Numbered from the stretch's first letter, positions 1-6,269 are shown. The stretch is DNA of 6,852 nt from Bacilli bacterium (GCA_028685445.1 JAQUDY010000053.1:1-6852), one strand, 5' to 3'. Translations and numbers: made by a program. Notes: generated by a model not told the origin, from the letters alone.

Positions 1-122
1 ATCCACTCTTCTATTTTAGGCATTAAAGAGCCTGTTAACATATTCATAAAATAGGTGTTTATGGCATCGTAATTGTTTAATATTATATTGTTAAGTTCAC
101 TATGATTTCCTAACAAACCTAA
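1..122 (-). other. Open in-frame continuation of the AI-2E permease beyond the TGA
   Basis: Reading on in the same frame after the TGA at 123-125 gives 40 further codons with no stop before the window edge. The residues run LGLLGNHSELNN..., then a stretch ending MPKIEEW. No frame change is needed. Composition and the motif style (an amphipathic segment following the third membrane span, LMPKIEEW) resemble the soluble stretch that follows in AI-2E permeases. If the TGA is read as Trp, the junction becomes KNYWLGLL, which is chemically reasonable for this region. The remainder of the protein lies outside the window. Confidence 0.55.
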
Positions 123-539
123 TCAATAATTTTTTGTAGTCTCTAAATATCCAGGCATATTCATTATAAGTGATTCTATACTATTTAATAATTCAGGAAT
201 TATGAAACTAAATGTAAGTATTAATAATCCGATAGTAAAAGAACATATTATAGTTATCCCTAAAAAGCGACTTAGTTTTTCTTTTGATGATTTTTTTAAT
301 TTTGTTTTATTTAAAAATAATTTTAAAGCTAACTTTTCAAAAAATACTACTAAAGGGTTTAATAAATATGCAAAAGTAAATCCAATTATAAAAGGTGTAA
401 ATAGTTTTATTACCCAGAATAATTTATCCAATATCATATTAAACTTATAGATTATAAAAAAGAATGATATACAAGCTGCAACTATTAAAAATATTGTTAA
501 ACCTAATTTAAAATATTTATCTTCAATTATTTTTTTCAT
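123..539 (-). CDS. AI-2E family transporter, N-terminal part up to an in-frame TGA
   Basis: This is the amino-terminal part of an AI-2E-family (YtvI/YdbI-like) polytopic membrane permease; substrates vary across the family and cannot be assigned here. Three hydrophobic segments lie at about residues 11-33, 38-62 and 91-114. The family signature PFIIGFTFAYLLNPLVVFFE follows the second-segment region. The ATG at 539 is chosen because AGGAG sits 9 bases upstream, inside the preceding gene. The start overlaps the end of the phosphatidyltransferase gene by 17 bases, so the two are probably translationally coupled. With standard stops the ORF is only 138 residues, far below the family's usual 330-400. 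The frame stops at a TGA (123-125) but stays open beyond it to the window edge. So this is either a broken gene, a UGA=Trp gene, or an error. The family call is confident; the integrity of the gene is not. Confidence 0.75.
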   Translation of the reverse strand: MKKIIEDKYFKLGLTIFLIVAACISFFFIIYKFNMILDKLFWVIKLFTPFIIGFTFAYLLNPLVVFFEKLALKLFLNKTKLKKSSKEKLSRFLGITIICSFTIGLLILTFSFIIPELLNSIESLIMNMPGYLETTKNY

Positions 540-1275
540 TTTTAATCACTCCTAATTTTTTTGCCAAGGGAATATCTCTAGTTTTTTGATAATATTCTTC
601 GCTAAATAAAGCATTCAATAAATCTTTACCTTCTTTTAAAACTATCTTATTAAGAACGAAGCCATCTTCAATTGCTTTTTTCATTTCGTTTTTAACTTTA
701 ATTTGATAATCACAAGAAACTATAATCCCAGCACCTACTGAGATTGATGCAATTATTGCTATAACAATATCTTGATGAGTAAATATATTGTTTAATAATA
801 AGATTAAGTGCTCTTTTATATAATTATTGTTGTTAATAGATGTTACTATCTCATTTGAATAAATGGTAATAAATCCAAGAACTATCGATAAACCTAAGAC
901 CCAAGTTTTGATTTTTCCTAATTGACTGCTTTCAGTTGATGAGCCTCCAATAGCTCCCCTAGTATTAATTATAGTTATTAATGCCTCTGTTAAAATTGGT
1001 AATAACATAATTGGATATGTTTGAGATAATACAGCTAAGCACGCAATACCTAATAATTTATCTGCTGTAGCATCTAAAATACTTCCAAATATTGTACTAG
1101 CTTTTAATTTTCTAGCTAGTATTCCATCTACGGCATCGGTTAAAAGCAGAAGTCCTATATACATAATTAAAATAGATGGTGATAGATTATAACTTATAAA
1201 AGGCAAAATAAAAGTCCCTATAACTCTAGTCATAGTGATACTGTTAACTATAATTATAGATCCTTTGTTTTTCAT
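523..1275 (-). CDS. pgsA: CDP-alcohol phosphatidyltransferase (PgsA-like)
   Basis: This is an integral membrane enzyme that transfers a phosphatidyl group from CDP-diacylglycerol to an alcohol; PgsA uses glycerol-3-phosphate, the first committed step to phosphatidylglycerol. The complete CDP-alcohol signature D-x2-D-G-x2-A-R-x8-G-x3-D-x3-D is present: D47, D50, G51, A54, R55, G64, D68, D72. Hydrophobic spans lie on both sides of it, and a conserved-looking TRGAIGG follows near residue 105-111. At 250 residues it is longer than a typical PgsA of about 180-200. The last ~60 residues form a charged, non-hydrophobic tail (KVKNEMKKAIEDG...). The ATG is preceded by GAGG at a short spacing. A possible promoter lies in the 51-base gap upstream, and the 3' end overlaps the permease gene. 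It ends in TGA (523-525), with TAA two codons further on. The exact alcohol substrate is inferred; another CDP-alcohol transferase is possible. Confidence 0.82.
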   Translation of the reverse strand: MKNKGSIIIVNSITMTRVIGTFILPFISYNLSPSILIMYIGLLLLTDAVDGILARKLKASTIFGSILDATADKLLGIACLAVLSQTYPIMLLPILTEALITIINTRGAIGGSSTESSQLGKIKTWVLGLSIVLGFITIYSNEIVTSINNNNYIKEHLILLLNNIFTHQDIVIAIIASISVGAGIIVSCDYQIKVKNEMKKAIEDGFVLNKIVLKEGKDLLNALFSEEYYQKTRDIPLAKKLGVIKNEKNN

Positions 1276-1292
1276 AGCGCCTCACACTATCT

Positions 1293-1321
1293 ATTTTAAC
1301 ATTTTTCAATAACTAGCGCAA
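1293..1321 (-). promoter_or_regulatory. Possible extended -10 promoter for the phosphatidyltransferase gene
   Basis: On the minus strand TTGCGC (1321-1316) is followed after 17 bases by TAAAAT (1298-1293), which has an upstream TG in the extended -10 position (TGTTAAAAT). Transcription would start near 1287, leaving a leader of about 12 bases carrying the GAGG ribosome site. The -35 match is poor and the region is AT-rich, so chance matches are likely. Its position in the only gap of this gene block is the main support. Confidence 0.35.
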
Positions 1322-1326
1322 TAAAA

Positions 1327-1917
1327 TTATTTTATTAAGCTATATTCAAAAGTGTAAGTTATTAAACTATCTAAGATAATAATTTTTTCTATTTGATTAT
1401 TATTTAGAAATATACTATAGGATTTATTATCAATTCCATAATTATATGTTTTATTATCATCACTTATTTTTAATAAAGAAGAGTTCTCTTCTAAAATTTG
1501 AAAAATATTATGAGGAAACAAATAAATGATGTTAATATCAGAGAATATTTTTTTTTCTATATACTCTTCATTCTTTTGAACAATATATACTTTGTCTTTG
1601 TCTATTTTAATTTTTTTTAATTCATCATTATATTCTAAAGTTCCTAGTAATTCTTCATCTATTATGGTTCCTTCTAAAAAATAATTGTTAGTAGAAGTTA
1701 TTTTATATTTAATTCTTAAATTACTATTAATTAATTCTTCTTTTAAAGTACTATAAGACATCACTTTAGGTCTATTAGTGTTAAGTATATGTTTTGGATT
1801 AAATGATGCTATCGTAAAAAATATAATAAAAAATAATAGATAACCCCCTAATTTAAATAAAGTTCGATATTTAGGTACAGCCCACAATTCTCTAAGAAGA
1901 GAATATTTTTTTTTCAT
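1327..1917 (-). CDS. Membrane-anchored protein of unknown function
   Basis: I do not recognise this 196-residue protein. It has a basic amino end (KKKYSLLRELWAVPKYR), one hydrophobic segment at about residues 22-39 (GGYLLFFIIFFTIA), and then a ~155-residue hydrophilic part rich in Asn, Ile, Lys and Tyr. Positive charges before the single span predict the amino end inside and the rest outside the membrane. There is no lipobox Cys and no evident signal peptidase site, so a single-pass anchored protein is most likely. The ATG overlaps the fmt stop codon by one base (TAATG), and AGGAAG within the end of fmt serves as ribosome site, so the gene is co-expressed with fmt. No link to formylation is visible in the sequence. 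Confidence 0.7.
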   Translation of the reverse strand: MKKKYSLLRELWAVPKYRTLFKLGGYLLFFIIFFTIASFNPKHILNTNRPKVMSYSTLKEELINSNLRIKYKITSTNNYFLEGTIIDEELLGTLEYNDELKKIKIDKDKVYIVQKNEEYIEKKIFSDINIIYLFPHNIFQILEENSSLLKISDDNKTYNYGIDNKSYSIFLNNNQIEKIIILDSLITYTFEYSLIK

Positions 1918-2846
1918 TATAATACTTCCTTATCTAATAACTCTTCTTTATTAAAACCATTAAAAAAATCTTTAGTGCTCATGATGTTTTTACCTTTCGG
2001 TTTTATTTTAGTTATTTTTATTCCTTTATCTAAGCACATGATAGTAAAACTCGTTTTATCAACACTTATTACAGTACTAGTTGTTCCAATTGCGGAGGTC
2101 ACTTCACATTCTACTATTTTAAACTCAGTATTAAGCATTTTAAAATATGCAAGTGGAGCTGGTGATAATGCTCTTATTTTATTAAAGACATCAGCAGATA
2201 ACATATTAAAATCAAGCTTTTCATCTTCTCTTGTAATTATAGGGGCATATGTTACTTGTTTGATATTTTGTTTTATTTTTTTATTTGTTCCAGAAATAAT
2301 ACTAGGTAAAACTTCTATGATCATTTTTGTTCCTAAAATAGATAATTTTGAGCTTAATGTTTCAATATTATCATAGTCATCAATTTTTATTGATTGAGAC
2401 TTTATCATATCTCCAGAATCCATTTTTTCATCCATATACATGATTGTAATACCTGTTTTTTTATCACCTTTTATAATTGCATGATGAATCGGGGCACCAC
2501 CTCTATATTTAGGTAAAAGAGAAGCATGAATATTTATACATCCTAGTGGAGGTAAATCTAAAAGAATTTTAGGTATAATTTGCCCATAAGCACAAGTTAT
2601 TATAATATCTGGCTCTATATTAATTATTTCTTTATAATCTTTCCTAATGTCCTTTGGACTAAAAACCGGAATATTATTTAATAAAGCTGTTTTTTTAACA
2701 GGACACTCAGTTAGTATTCTTTTTCTTCCAATGTATGCATCTGGACTTGTTACTACCAAGACTACATTGGTATTCTTTATTAATTCTTTTAATATAGGAA
2801 CACTAAAGTCTGGAGTTCCCATAAAAACAACTTTTAACTTTTTCAT
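1917..2846 (-). CDS. fmt: Methionyl-tRNA formyltransferase
   Basis: This cytosolic enzyme transfers a formyl group from 10-formyl-tetrahydrofolate to Met-tRNA(fMet) for translation initiation. The amino end has the family motif VVFMGTPDFSVPIL. The catalytic core reads INIHASLLPKYRGGAPI, followed by MDEKMDSGD. This supplies N105, H107 and D143, matching E. coli N106, H108 and D144 with a constant one-residue shift. A carboxy-terminal tRNA-binding domain follows (AYFKML..., IKPKGK), and 309 residues is the normal length. The ATG at 2846 is preferred over the in-frame GTG at 2855, because that GTG is itself part of the Shine-Dalgarno GAGGTG located 6 bases before the ATG. The usual partner def is not visible in this window. 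A good promoter lies just upstream. Confidence 0.95.
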   Translation of the reverse strand: MKKLKVVFMGTPDFSVPILKELIKNTNVVLVVTSPDAYIGRKRILTECPVKKTALLNNIPVFSPKDIRKDYKEIINIEPDIIITCAYGQIIPKILLDLPPLGCINIHASLLPKYRGGAPIHHAIIKGDKKTGITIMYMDEKMDSGDMIKSQSIKIDDYDNIETLSSKLSILGTKMIIEVLPSIISGTNKKIKQNIKQVTYAPIITREDEKLDFNMLSADVFNKIRALSPAPLAYFKMLNTEFKIVECEVTSAIGTTSTVISVDKTSFTIMCLDKGIKITKIKPKGKNIMSTKDFFNGFNKEELLDKEVL

Positions 2847-2852
2847 TATATA

Positions 2853-2858
2853 CACCTC
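2853..2858 (-). promoter_or_regulatory. Ribosome binding site that decides the fmt start
   Basis: GAGGTG is followed by a six-base spacer (TATATA) and ATG. It contains the alternative in-frame GTG codon, so that GTG is part of the ribosome site and not the start. Starting at the ATG gives the canonical MKKLKVVFMGTPDF amino end. Confidence 0.75.
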
Positions 2859-2864
2859 AAATTT

Positions 2865-2893
2865 ATTATATTAAATTAAATTATATATAGCAA
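2865..2893 (-). promoter_or_regulatory. Sigma-A-type promoter for fmt
   Basis: On the minus strand TTGCTA (2893-2888; four of six bases match TTGACA) is followed after exactly 17 bases by a perfect TATAAT (2870-2865). Predicted initiation near 2858 leaves a leader of only about a dozen bases that begins close to GAGGTG. The site lies between the cotJC terminator hairpin and fmt, where a new promoter is expected. The very AT-rich context raises the chance of accidental TATAAT matches. Confidence 0.5.
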
Positions 2894-2901
2894 ATTAATC
2901 G

Positions 2902-2927
2902 AAAAAATTATCAATATAGATAATTTT
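2902..2927 (-). terminator. Weak intrinsic terminator after cotJC
   Basis: A perfect 9-base inverted repeat (AAAATTATC / GATAATTTT) encloses a six-base loop. On the minus strand it runs into six consecutive T (2907-2902). The stem overlaps the cotJC stop codon. Only one G-C pair is present, so termination may be leaky. The spacing and T tract are right. Confidence 0.55.
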
Positions 2928-3486
2928 ATTTAATTCCAGTTTTTTTATAATAATCATACAATTCTTTAAATCTTGTAAAATGTACTACTTCTCTTTGTCT
3001 TAACCATAGTAATGGACCTATAACATCTTCATCATCTGTTAAATCTATTAAATTTTCGTAAACAGCTCTTGCTTTTTCTTCTGCTGCCATATTTTCTGAT
3101 AAATCTGCTAGTGGGTCTCCTACTGCAGCAAAGTAAGCTGCGGTAAATGGTGCTCCGTTAGCTCCTGCTAAATATAAATCTTTTCCGTGAGCAGCATAGT
3201 TAGTTATTAACATTGAATCTTTTAATTCTTCGACAGTTGCATCTTTTGTAAGCTGATAAATCATAGTTGCTAATATTTCTATATGTCCTAATTCTTCTGT
3301 TCCTATTTCAGTTAAAAGAGCTTTTCCTTTATTATCTGGCATTGTAAATCTTTGATTTAAATATCTAAGTGCTGCCGCTGCCTCTCCATTTGCGCCACCA
3401 TATTGTTCATAAAGTGCTTTTGCCATTTTTAAATCTTTTCTTTTTATATTAACTGGAAACTGTAATCTTTTTTCATATTTAAACAT
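2926..3486 (-). CDS. cotJC: Spore coat protein CotJC, manganese-catalase family
   Basis: This is a CotJC-type spore-coat component of the manganese catalase fold, expected in the outer spore layers of the mother cell. It is 186 residues, the usual CotJC length and shorter than free Mn-catalases. The di-manganese ligand pattern is intact: E35 (GANGE), E65 and H68 (TEELGH), E136 (MAAEE) and H169 (REVVHF). The E136-H169 distance of 33 equals that of E148-H181 in the Lactobacillus plantarum enzyme. This makes catalase activity plausible, though it is not shown. The ATG shares one base with the stop of the upstream cotJA-cotJB gene (TAATG), and its Shine-Dalgarno AGGAGG is encoded inside that gene's last codons. 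Tight coupling fits the known association of CotJ proteins. Its codons are richer in GC (GCT, GCA Ala runs) than neighbours because of the Ala-rich sequence. Confidence 0.95.
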   Translation of the reverse strand: MFKYEKRLQFPVNIKRKDLKMAKALYEQYGGANGEAAAALRYLNQRFTMPDNKGKALLTEIGTEELGHIEILATMIYQLTKDATVEELKDSMLITNYAAHGKDLYLAGANGAPFTAAYFAAVGDPLADLSENMAAEEKARAVYENLIDLTDDEDVIGPLLWLRQREVVHFTRFKELYDYYKKTGIK

Positions 3487-4001
3487 TATAATATCCTCCT
3501 ATCCCATGGCCATGGCTCTTCTTTCCAACTAAATGGGATATTTACCATATAAGGATTACTTGCATCTATCGGAAGGTACTTAGACTGGTATCTATTAAGT
3601 AATCGCTTTTGCTCTTTTAATAACATATTATAATTATTAATCATATTTGAATCATATGGGAAATTATTTAGATATAATTTTATTTCAAACATGGCAAATG
3701 ATAACTCATCAATTTTTAGAAGTAATTCTTGTTCTTCATTTTCTGGTTTCAATTTTCTTGGTAAATAATTTTTATATGGACTATAAAGATTTTTAAAAAG
3801 GTTTCCTTTTTCAAATCCTTCACTAACGTTAAATAAATTTTCATTACTAGTAAGTTTATCCTCATTTTTATAAGGATAAATTGTTTCTTTAAATAAATTA
3901 TCACATTGTATATTTTCTTTGTCATTAAACAAATCTTCATATTTTATGTTGTGATCATTAAAATTATCATTTAAAAAAAACTCATATATTTGTGTGTTCA
4001 T
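3486..4001 (-). CDS. cotJB: CotJA-CotJB fused spore coat protein with duplicated CotJA motif
   Basis: Residues ~90-171 are CotJB-like: ELLLKIDELSFAMFEIKLYL, a helical middle ending RYQSKYLP, and the characteristic WKEEPWPW end. CotJB is a small spore-coat/inner-coat protein that acts with CotJC. The first ~85 residues are not CotJB. They contain EKGNLFKNLYSPYKNY (64-79), which resembles the end of CotJA (family form roughly GTLFP.L..PY). A second diverged copy, NLFKETIYPYKN, lies at 35-46. No separate cotJA lies between this gene and the upstream terminator, so a CotJA-CotJB fusion is the best reading. The ATG has AAGGAG 8 bases upstream. The gene is 171 residues, about twice CotJB alone, and overlaps cotJC by one base. 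The CotJB half is confident; CotJA ancestry of the amino half rests on short motifs. Confidence 0.85.
   Translation of the reverse strand: MNTQIYEFFLNDNFNDHNIKYEDLFNDKENIQCDNLFKETIYPYKNEDKLTSNENLFNVSEGFEKGNLFKNLYSPYKNYLPRKLKPENEEQELLLKIDELSFAMFEIKLYLNNFPYDSNMINNYNMLLKEQKRLLNRYQSKYLPIDASNPYMVNIPFSWKEEPWPWDRRIL
3749..3940 (-). repeat. 32-residue tandem duplication inside the CotJA-like half (coding repeat)
   Basis: Within the cotJA-cotJB protein, residues 22-47 and 54-79 align without gaps at an offset of 32. There are 13 identities in 26 positions: E, LFN, E, NLFK and PYKN. The motif (D/N)LF(N/K) therefore occurs four times, at residues 23, 35, 55 and 67. Residues 22-79 correspond to bases about 3765-3938. 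The two copies have diverged at the protein level, so this is an old duplication and not a recent slippage product. Confidence 0.7.
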
Positions 4002-4070
4002 CTTTTTTCTCCTTCACTTTATCCTATACATATTAGGCATATATGAATGGGTTATAAACTATTTTTAAAT

Positions 4071-4099
4071 AAAAAAAGAAAGTAATTTATTTACTTTCT
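4071..4099 (-). terminator. Intrinsic terminator after the DHH phosphoesterase gene
   Basis: The minus strand reads AGAAAGTAA, loop ATAAA, TTACTTTCT, then continues in seven T. The perfect 9-base stem includes the last codons of the gene, and the loop holds its TAA stop. It separates the ackA/phosphoesterase unit from the spore-coat unit. Confidence 0.8.
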
Positions 4100-5064
4100 A
4101 AATCTAAGTTGTTTTTATACTCTTTACAAGCTTCATCTAGCTCTCTAAATAATAAATCTATATCATCCGGAGATTTGATTCTAGCACCACTTGCAAGTTT
4201 ATGACCTCCACCATTATAACGCATAGCTATTTCATTAATTATTGGTCCTCTGGAGCGGATATTGACTTTATAAATTTCTTGTCTTTCATCGTACGAAACA
4301 AAAGCCCAAGAATATATTCCTTTTATATAGTTAAAATTATTTACCATATTCGATGCTGTAGATGAGTCTACTTTATATTCTTTTATTATTTCATTATTTA
4401 ATTTAATATAAGCAAATCCATTTTCTGTATTTGTCATATTTAAAGTAATATAAGCTTGAAATTTGACTTCATTAAGAGGTCTTTCATATAATTTATTATA
4501 TAATTCCGTTAAATTTAATTTATATTTCGCTACTAAATCACTAACTATATTAAAAGTTTTTGAATTTGTTGTAGGGACTAAAAAACGGTCACTATCTGCA
4601 ACTATTCCAAGAAATAACTTGGCTGCAATTTCTTTATTCATTTTTAAATTGGTATTATTAATTAAATTTGCTATTAATTCACAAGTAGAACTAGCTGTTT
4701 CATCAACATATTCTATTTTTCCCATTATGTCTTCTAAAGGGTGATGGTCAATTTTAATAACATCACTGTATCTATCAAAACTAACGCCATCTACTCTAGC
4801 TTTATTGGGCAAATCTAAAACAATTAACAAAGGATTTTGTAGTAAACTATCGTCTATTTTATCTAAAGTACCGAAATATTTAAATCTAGATACTCCTAAG
4901 CCTACTGCATAAACTTTTTTACTAGAAAAAGTATTTCTAATAGAATCTCTTAATGAAATTTGACTTGCTATAGCATCAGGATCCGGTCCAATATGTCTAG
5001 CTATAACTATTGTCTCATGTTCCTTTATTTTTTTATAAATTTTTTTAAATAAATCTTTTTTCAA
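4087..5064 (-). CDS. DHH/DHHA1 family phosphoesterase (NrnA/MgpA-like)
   Basis: This is a cytosolic DHH-DHHA1 phosphoesterase; relatives (NrnA, mycoplasma MgpA) degrade nanoRNAs and dephosphorylate pAp. Metal-binding motifs appear in order: H24-IGPD28-PD30, D84 in VLDLPNKARVD, D106-H107-H108, and ADSDRF around D157. A DHHA1 nucleic-acid/substrate motif GGGHKLASGA starts at 285. At 325 residues it has the normal length. Motif I reads HIGPDPDA where many relatives have PDGDA; the acidic residues are kept. The start is TTG at 5064, supported by AAAGGGGG with a 7-base spacer. No nearby ATG would keep motif I in normal register. It lies 16 bases after ackA, so it is probably co-transcribed, and is closed by a terminator overlapping its stop. 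The exact substrate (nanoRNA, pAp or cyclic dinucleotide product) cannot be read from sequence. Confidence 0.88.
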   Translation of the reverse strand: MKKDLFKKIYKKIKEHETIVIARHIGPDPDAIASQISLRDSIRNTFSSKKVYAVGLGVSRFKYFGTLDKIDDSLLQNPLLIVLDLPNKARVDGVSFDRYSDVIKIDHHPLEDIMGKIEYVDETASSTCELIANLINNTNLKMNKEIAAKLFLGIVADSDRFLVPTTNSKTFNIVSDLVAKYKLNLTELYNKLYERPLNEVKFQAYITLNMTNTENGFAYIKLNNEIIKEYKVDSSTASNMVNNFNYIKGIYSWAFVSYDERQEIYKVNIRSRGPIINEIAMRYNGGGHKLASGARIKSPDDIDLLFRELDEACKEYKNNLDLESK

Positions 5065-5071
5065 AGATTTA

Positions 5072-5079
5072 CCCCCTTT
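5072..5079 (-). promoter_or_regulatory. Strong ribosome binding site for the TTG start
   Basis: AAAGGGGG (5079-5072 on the minus strand) followed by TAAATCT and TTG. It lies entirely in the 16-base gap after the ackA stop. It supports TTG at 5064 as the start of the phosphoesterase. Confidence 0.7.
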
Positions 5080-5080
5080 C

Positions 5081-6259
5081 TTATTTAATCATAGCATAAG
5101 TATCTGATGCGATAATTAATTCTTCATTTGTTGGGATTACATAAACTGGTATTTTAGAATCTATAGTTGAAATAAGCCTTTCTTCACCCCGAACATTATT
5201 CTGCTCTTTATCAAGCTTTATCCCTAAAGCATACAGCTTATTTATTACATCTGCTCTTGTCTTAATAGAATTTTCTCCAATTCCAGCAGTAAACACGATA
5301 GCATCACAGCCACCTAGTTCCACATAATATTTAGCTATATAATTAACAATTCTTTTAACATACATTTCTTGAGCAAGAATACATTTTTCGTTACCAGATT
5401 CTATTCCATCTTCTATGTCTCTAGAATCAGAAGAAAACTCTGATATTCCTAAAAAACCACTTTCTTTATTTAAAACATTTTCAAGTTCTTCTACTGTCAT
5501 TGTTTTATTTTTTAACATATAAGTAATTATAGTAGGATCTATATCACCAGATCTTGTACCCATCATTAAACCAGCGTTAGGAGTAAACCCCATTGAGGTA
5601 TTAATACTTTTACCGTTTTTAATCGCTGTTATGCTAGCTCCATTTCCTATATGACATGTAATTACTTTAGTATCATCGTTTCCAATTAATTTATTAACTT
5701 TAGAATAAACATATTTATGACTGGTTCCATGAAAACCATATTTTCTTACTCCAAAATCAGTATACCACTTGTAAGGAACAGAATACAAAAAGTTTTCTTT
5801 TTTTATAGTTTGATGAAAAGCAGTATCAAAAACTAAAGTTTGAGTAGCATTTTTAAAAACTTCCATAGCAGCTTTAACACCTGTTATAGCAGGAGGATTA
5901 TGAAGCGGTGCTAGAGAGGCTAACTCTTCTATTATTCGCATATTATCAGGACTCGCTAGTGCTGATTGTTTAAAATATGCTCCTCCTTGAACAACTCTAT
6001 GACCAATTCCTTTTATTTCATCTAATGATGAAATAATATTGTTATTTATTAATTCATTAATTAAAATTTCAAAAGCTATTTTATGGTCTGCTAAACTTAT
6101 TTCTTTTTTTATTTTCTGATCATTTAATTTTAAAGAGTAAAACGAATTATCAATTCCAATTCTTTCAAATACTCCACAAATCAATTCTTTTTCTTCTGGC
6201 ATCTCAAATAAACTAAATTTTAGAGAAGATGATCCAGCATTTACACTTAAAACTTTCAT
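5081..6259 (-). CDS. ackA: Acetate kinase
   Basis: This cytosolic enzyme interconverts acetyl phosphate + ADP and acetate + ATP, giving fermentative ATP or acetate activation. It has the complete 392-residue length of the family. The start is canonical (MKVLSVNAGSSSLKFSLFE), with N7. Active-site residues match Methanosarcina AckA with small constant shifts: R88, H120, D145 (VFDTAFH), H177 (GFHGTSH), N206 (HIGNGAS), R236 (GTRSGDIDP) and E379 (IPTNEE). ATG at 6259 is chosen because AGGTGA lies 4 bases upstream. An in-frame TTG at 6283 would add 8 non-family residues and lies at the end of the upstream terminator's T tract. Its usual partner pta is not in this window. The phosphoesterase gene follows after 16 bases. 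A propionate kinase activity in the same fold cannot be excluded, but acetate kinase is the default. Confidence 0.96.
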   Translation of the reverse strand: MKVLSVNAGSSSLKFSLFEMPEEKELICGVFERIGIDNSFYSLKLNDQKIKKEISLADHKIAFEILINELINNNIISSLDEIKGIGHRVVQGGAYFKQSALASPDNMRIIEELASLAPLHNPPAITGVKAAMEVFKNATQTLVFDTAFHQTIKKENFLYSVPYKWYTDFGVRKYGFHGTSHKYVYSKVNKLIGNDDTKVITCHIGNGASITAIKNGKSINTSMGFTPNAGLMMGTRSGDIDPTIITYMLKNKTMTVEELENVLNKESGFLGISEFSSDSRDIEDGIESGNEKCILAQEMYVKRIVNYIAKYYVELGGCDAIVFTAGIGENSIKTRADVINKLYALGIKLDKEQNNVRGEERLISTIDSKIPVYVIPTNEELIIASDTYAMIK

Positions 6260-6263
6260 TACA

Positions 6264-6269
6264 TCACCT
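6264..6269 (-). promoter_or_regulatory. Ribosome binding site that decides the ackA start
   Basis: AGGTGA is followed four bases later by ATG at 6259. This fixes the start at the canonical MKVLSVNAGSSS end, not at the upstream in-frame TTG. Confidence 0.7.

Noticed and set aside
1319..1337. AT-only hairpin (AATAAAA / TTTTATT) around the stop of the unknown membrane protein, as a terminator
   Set aside because: The stem is seven A-T pairs with a three-base loop and no T tract follows. It is too weak to call a terminator, although its loop also holds a stop codon.
1975..2376. Plus-strand 133-codon ORF antisense to fmt
   Set aside because: It is the complement of a clearly coding gene with full family motifs, it has no ribosome site, and its protein is unrecognisable. 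The same applies to plus-strand ORFs at 202-450, 2647-2874 and 4463-4744.
3486..3494. Reassignment of AGG (to Met, known in some Bacilli) suggested by AGG AGG at the coat-protein end
   Set aside because: The two AGG codons form the cotJC ribosome site. Another AGG codon, in TRGAIGG of the phosphatidyltransferase, sits where Arg is expected, so AGG appears to be Arg here.
3749..3940. 63-codon minus-strand ORF in another frame within the cotJA-cotJB gene
   Set aside because: It lies wholly inside the coat-protein gene in a different frame, is low-complexity Ile/Lys, and has no independent support.
4014..4048. Sporulation sigma-E-like promoter for the cotJ genes (TCATATA ... TATAGGAT)
   Set aside because: The -35-like element matches well, but the spacer is only 11 bases and the -10 matches 5 of 8. 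A sporulation promoter is expected in this gap on functional grounds, but I cannot place it.
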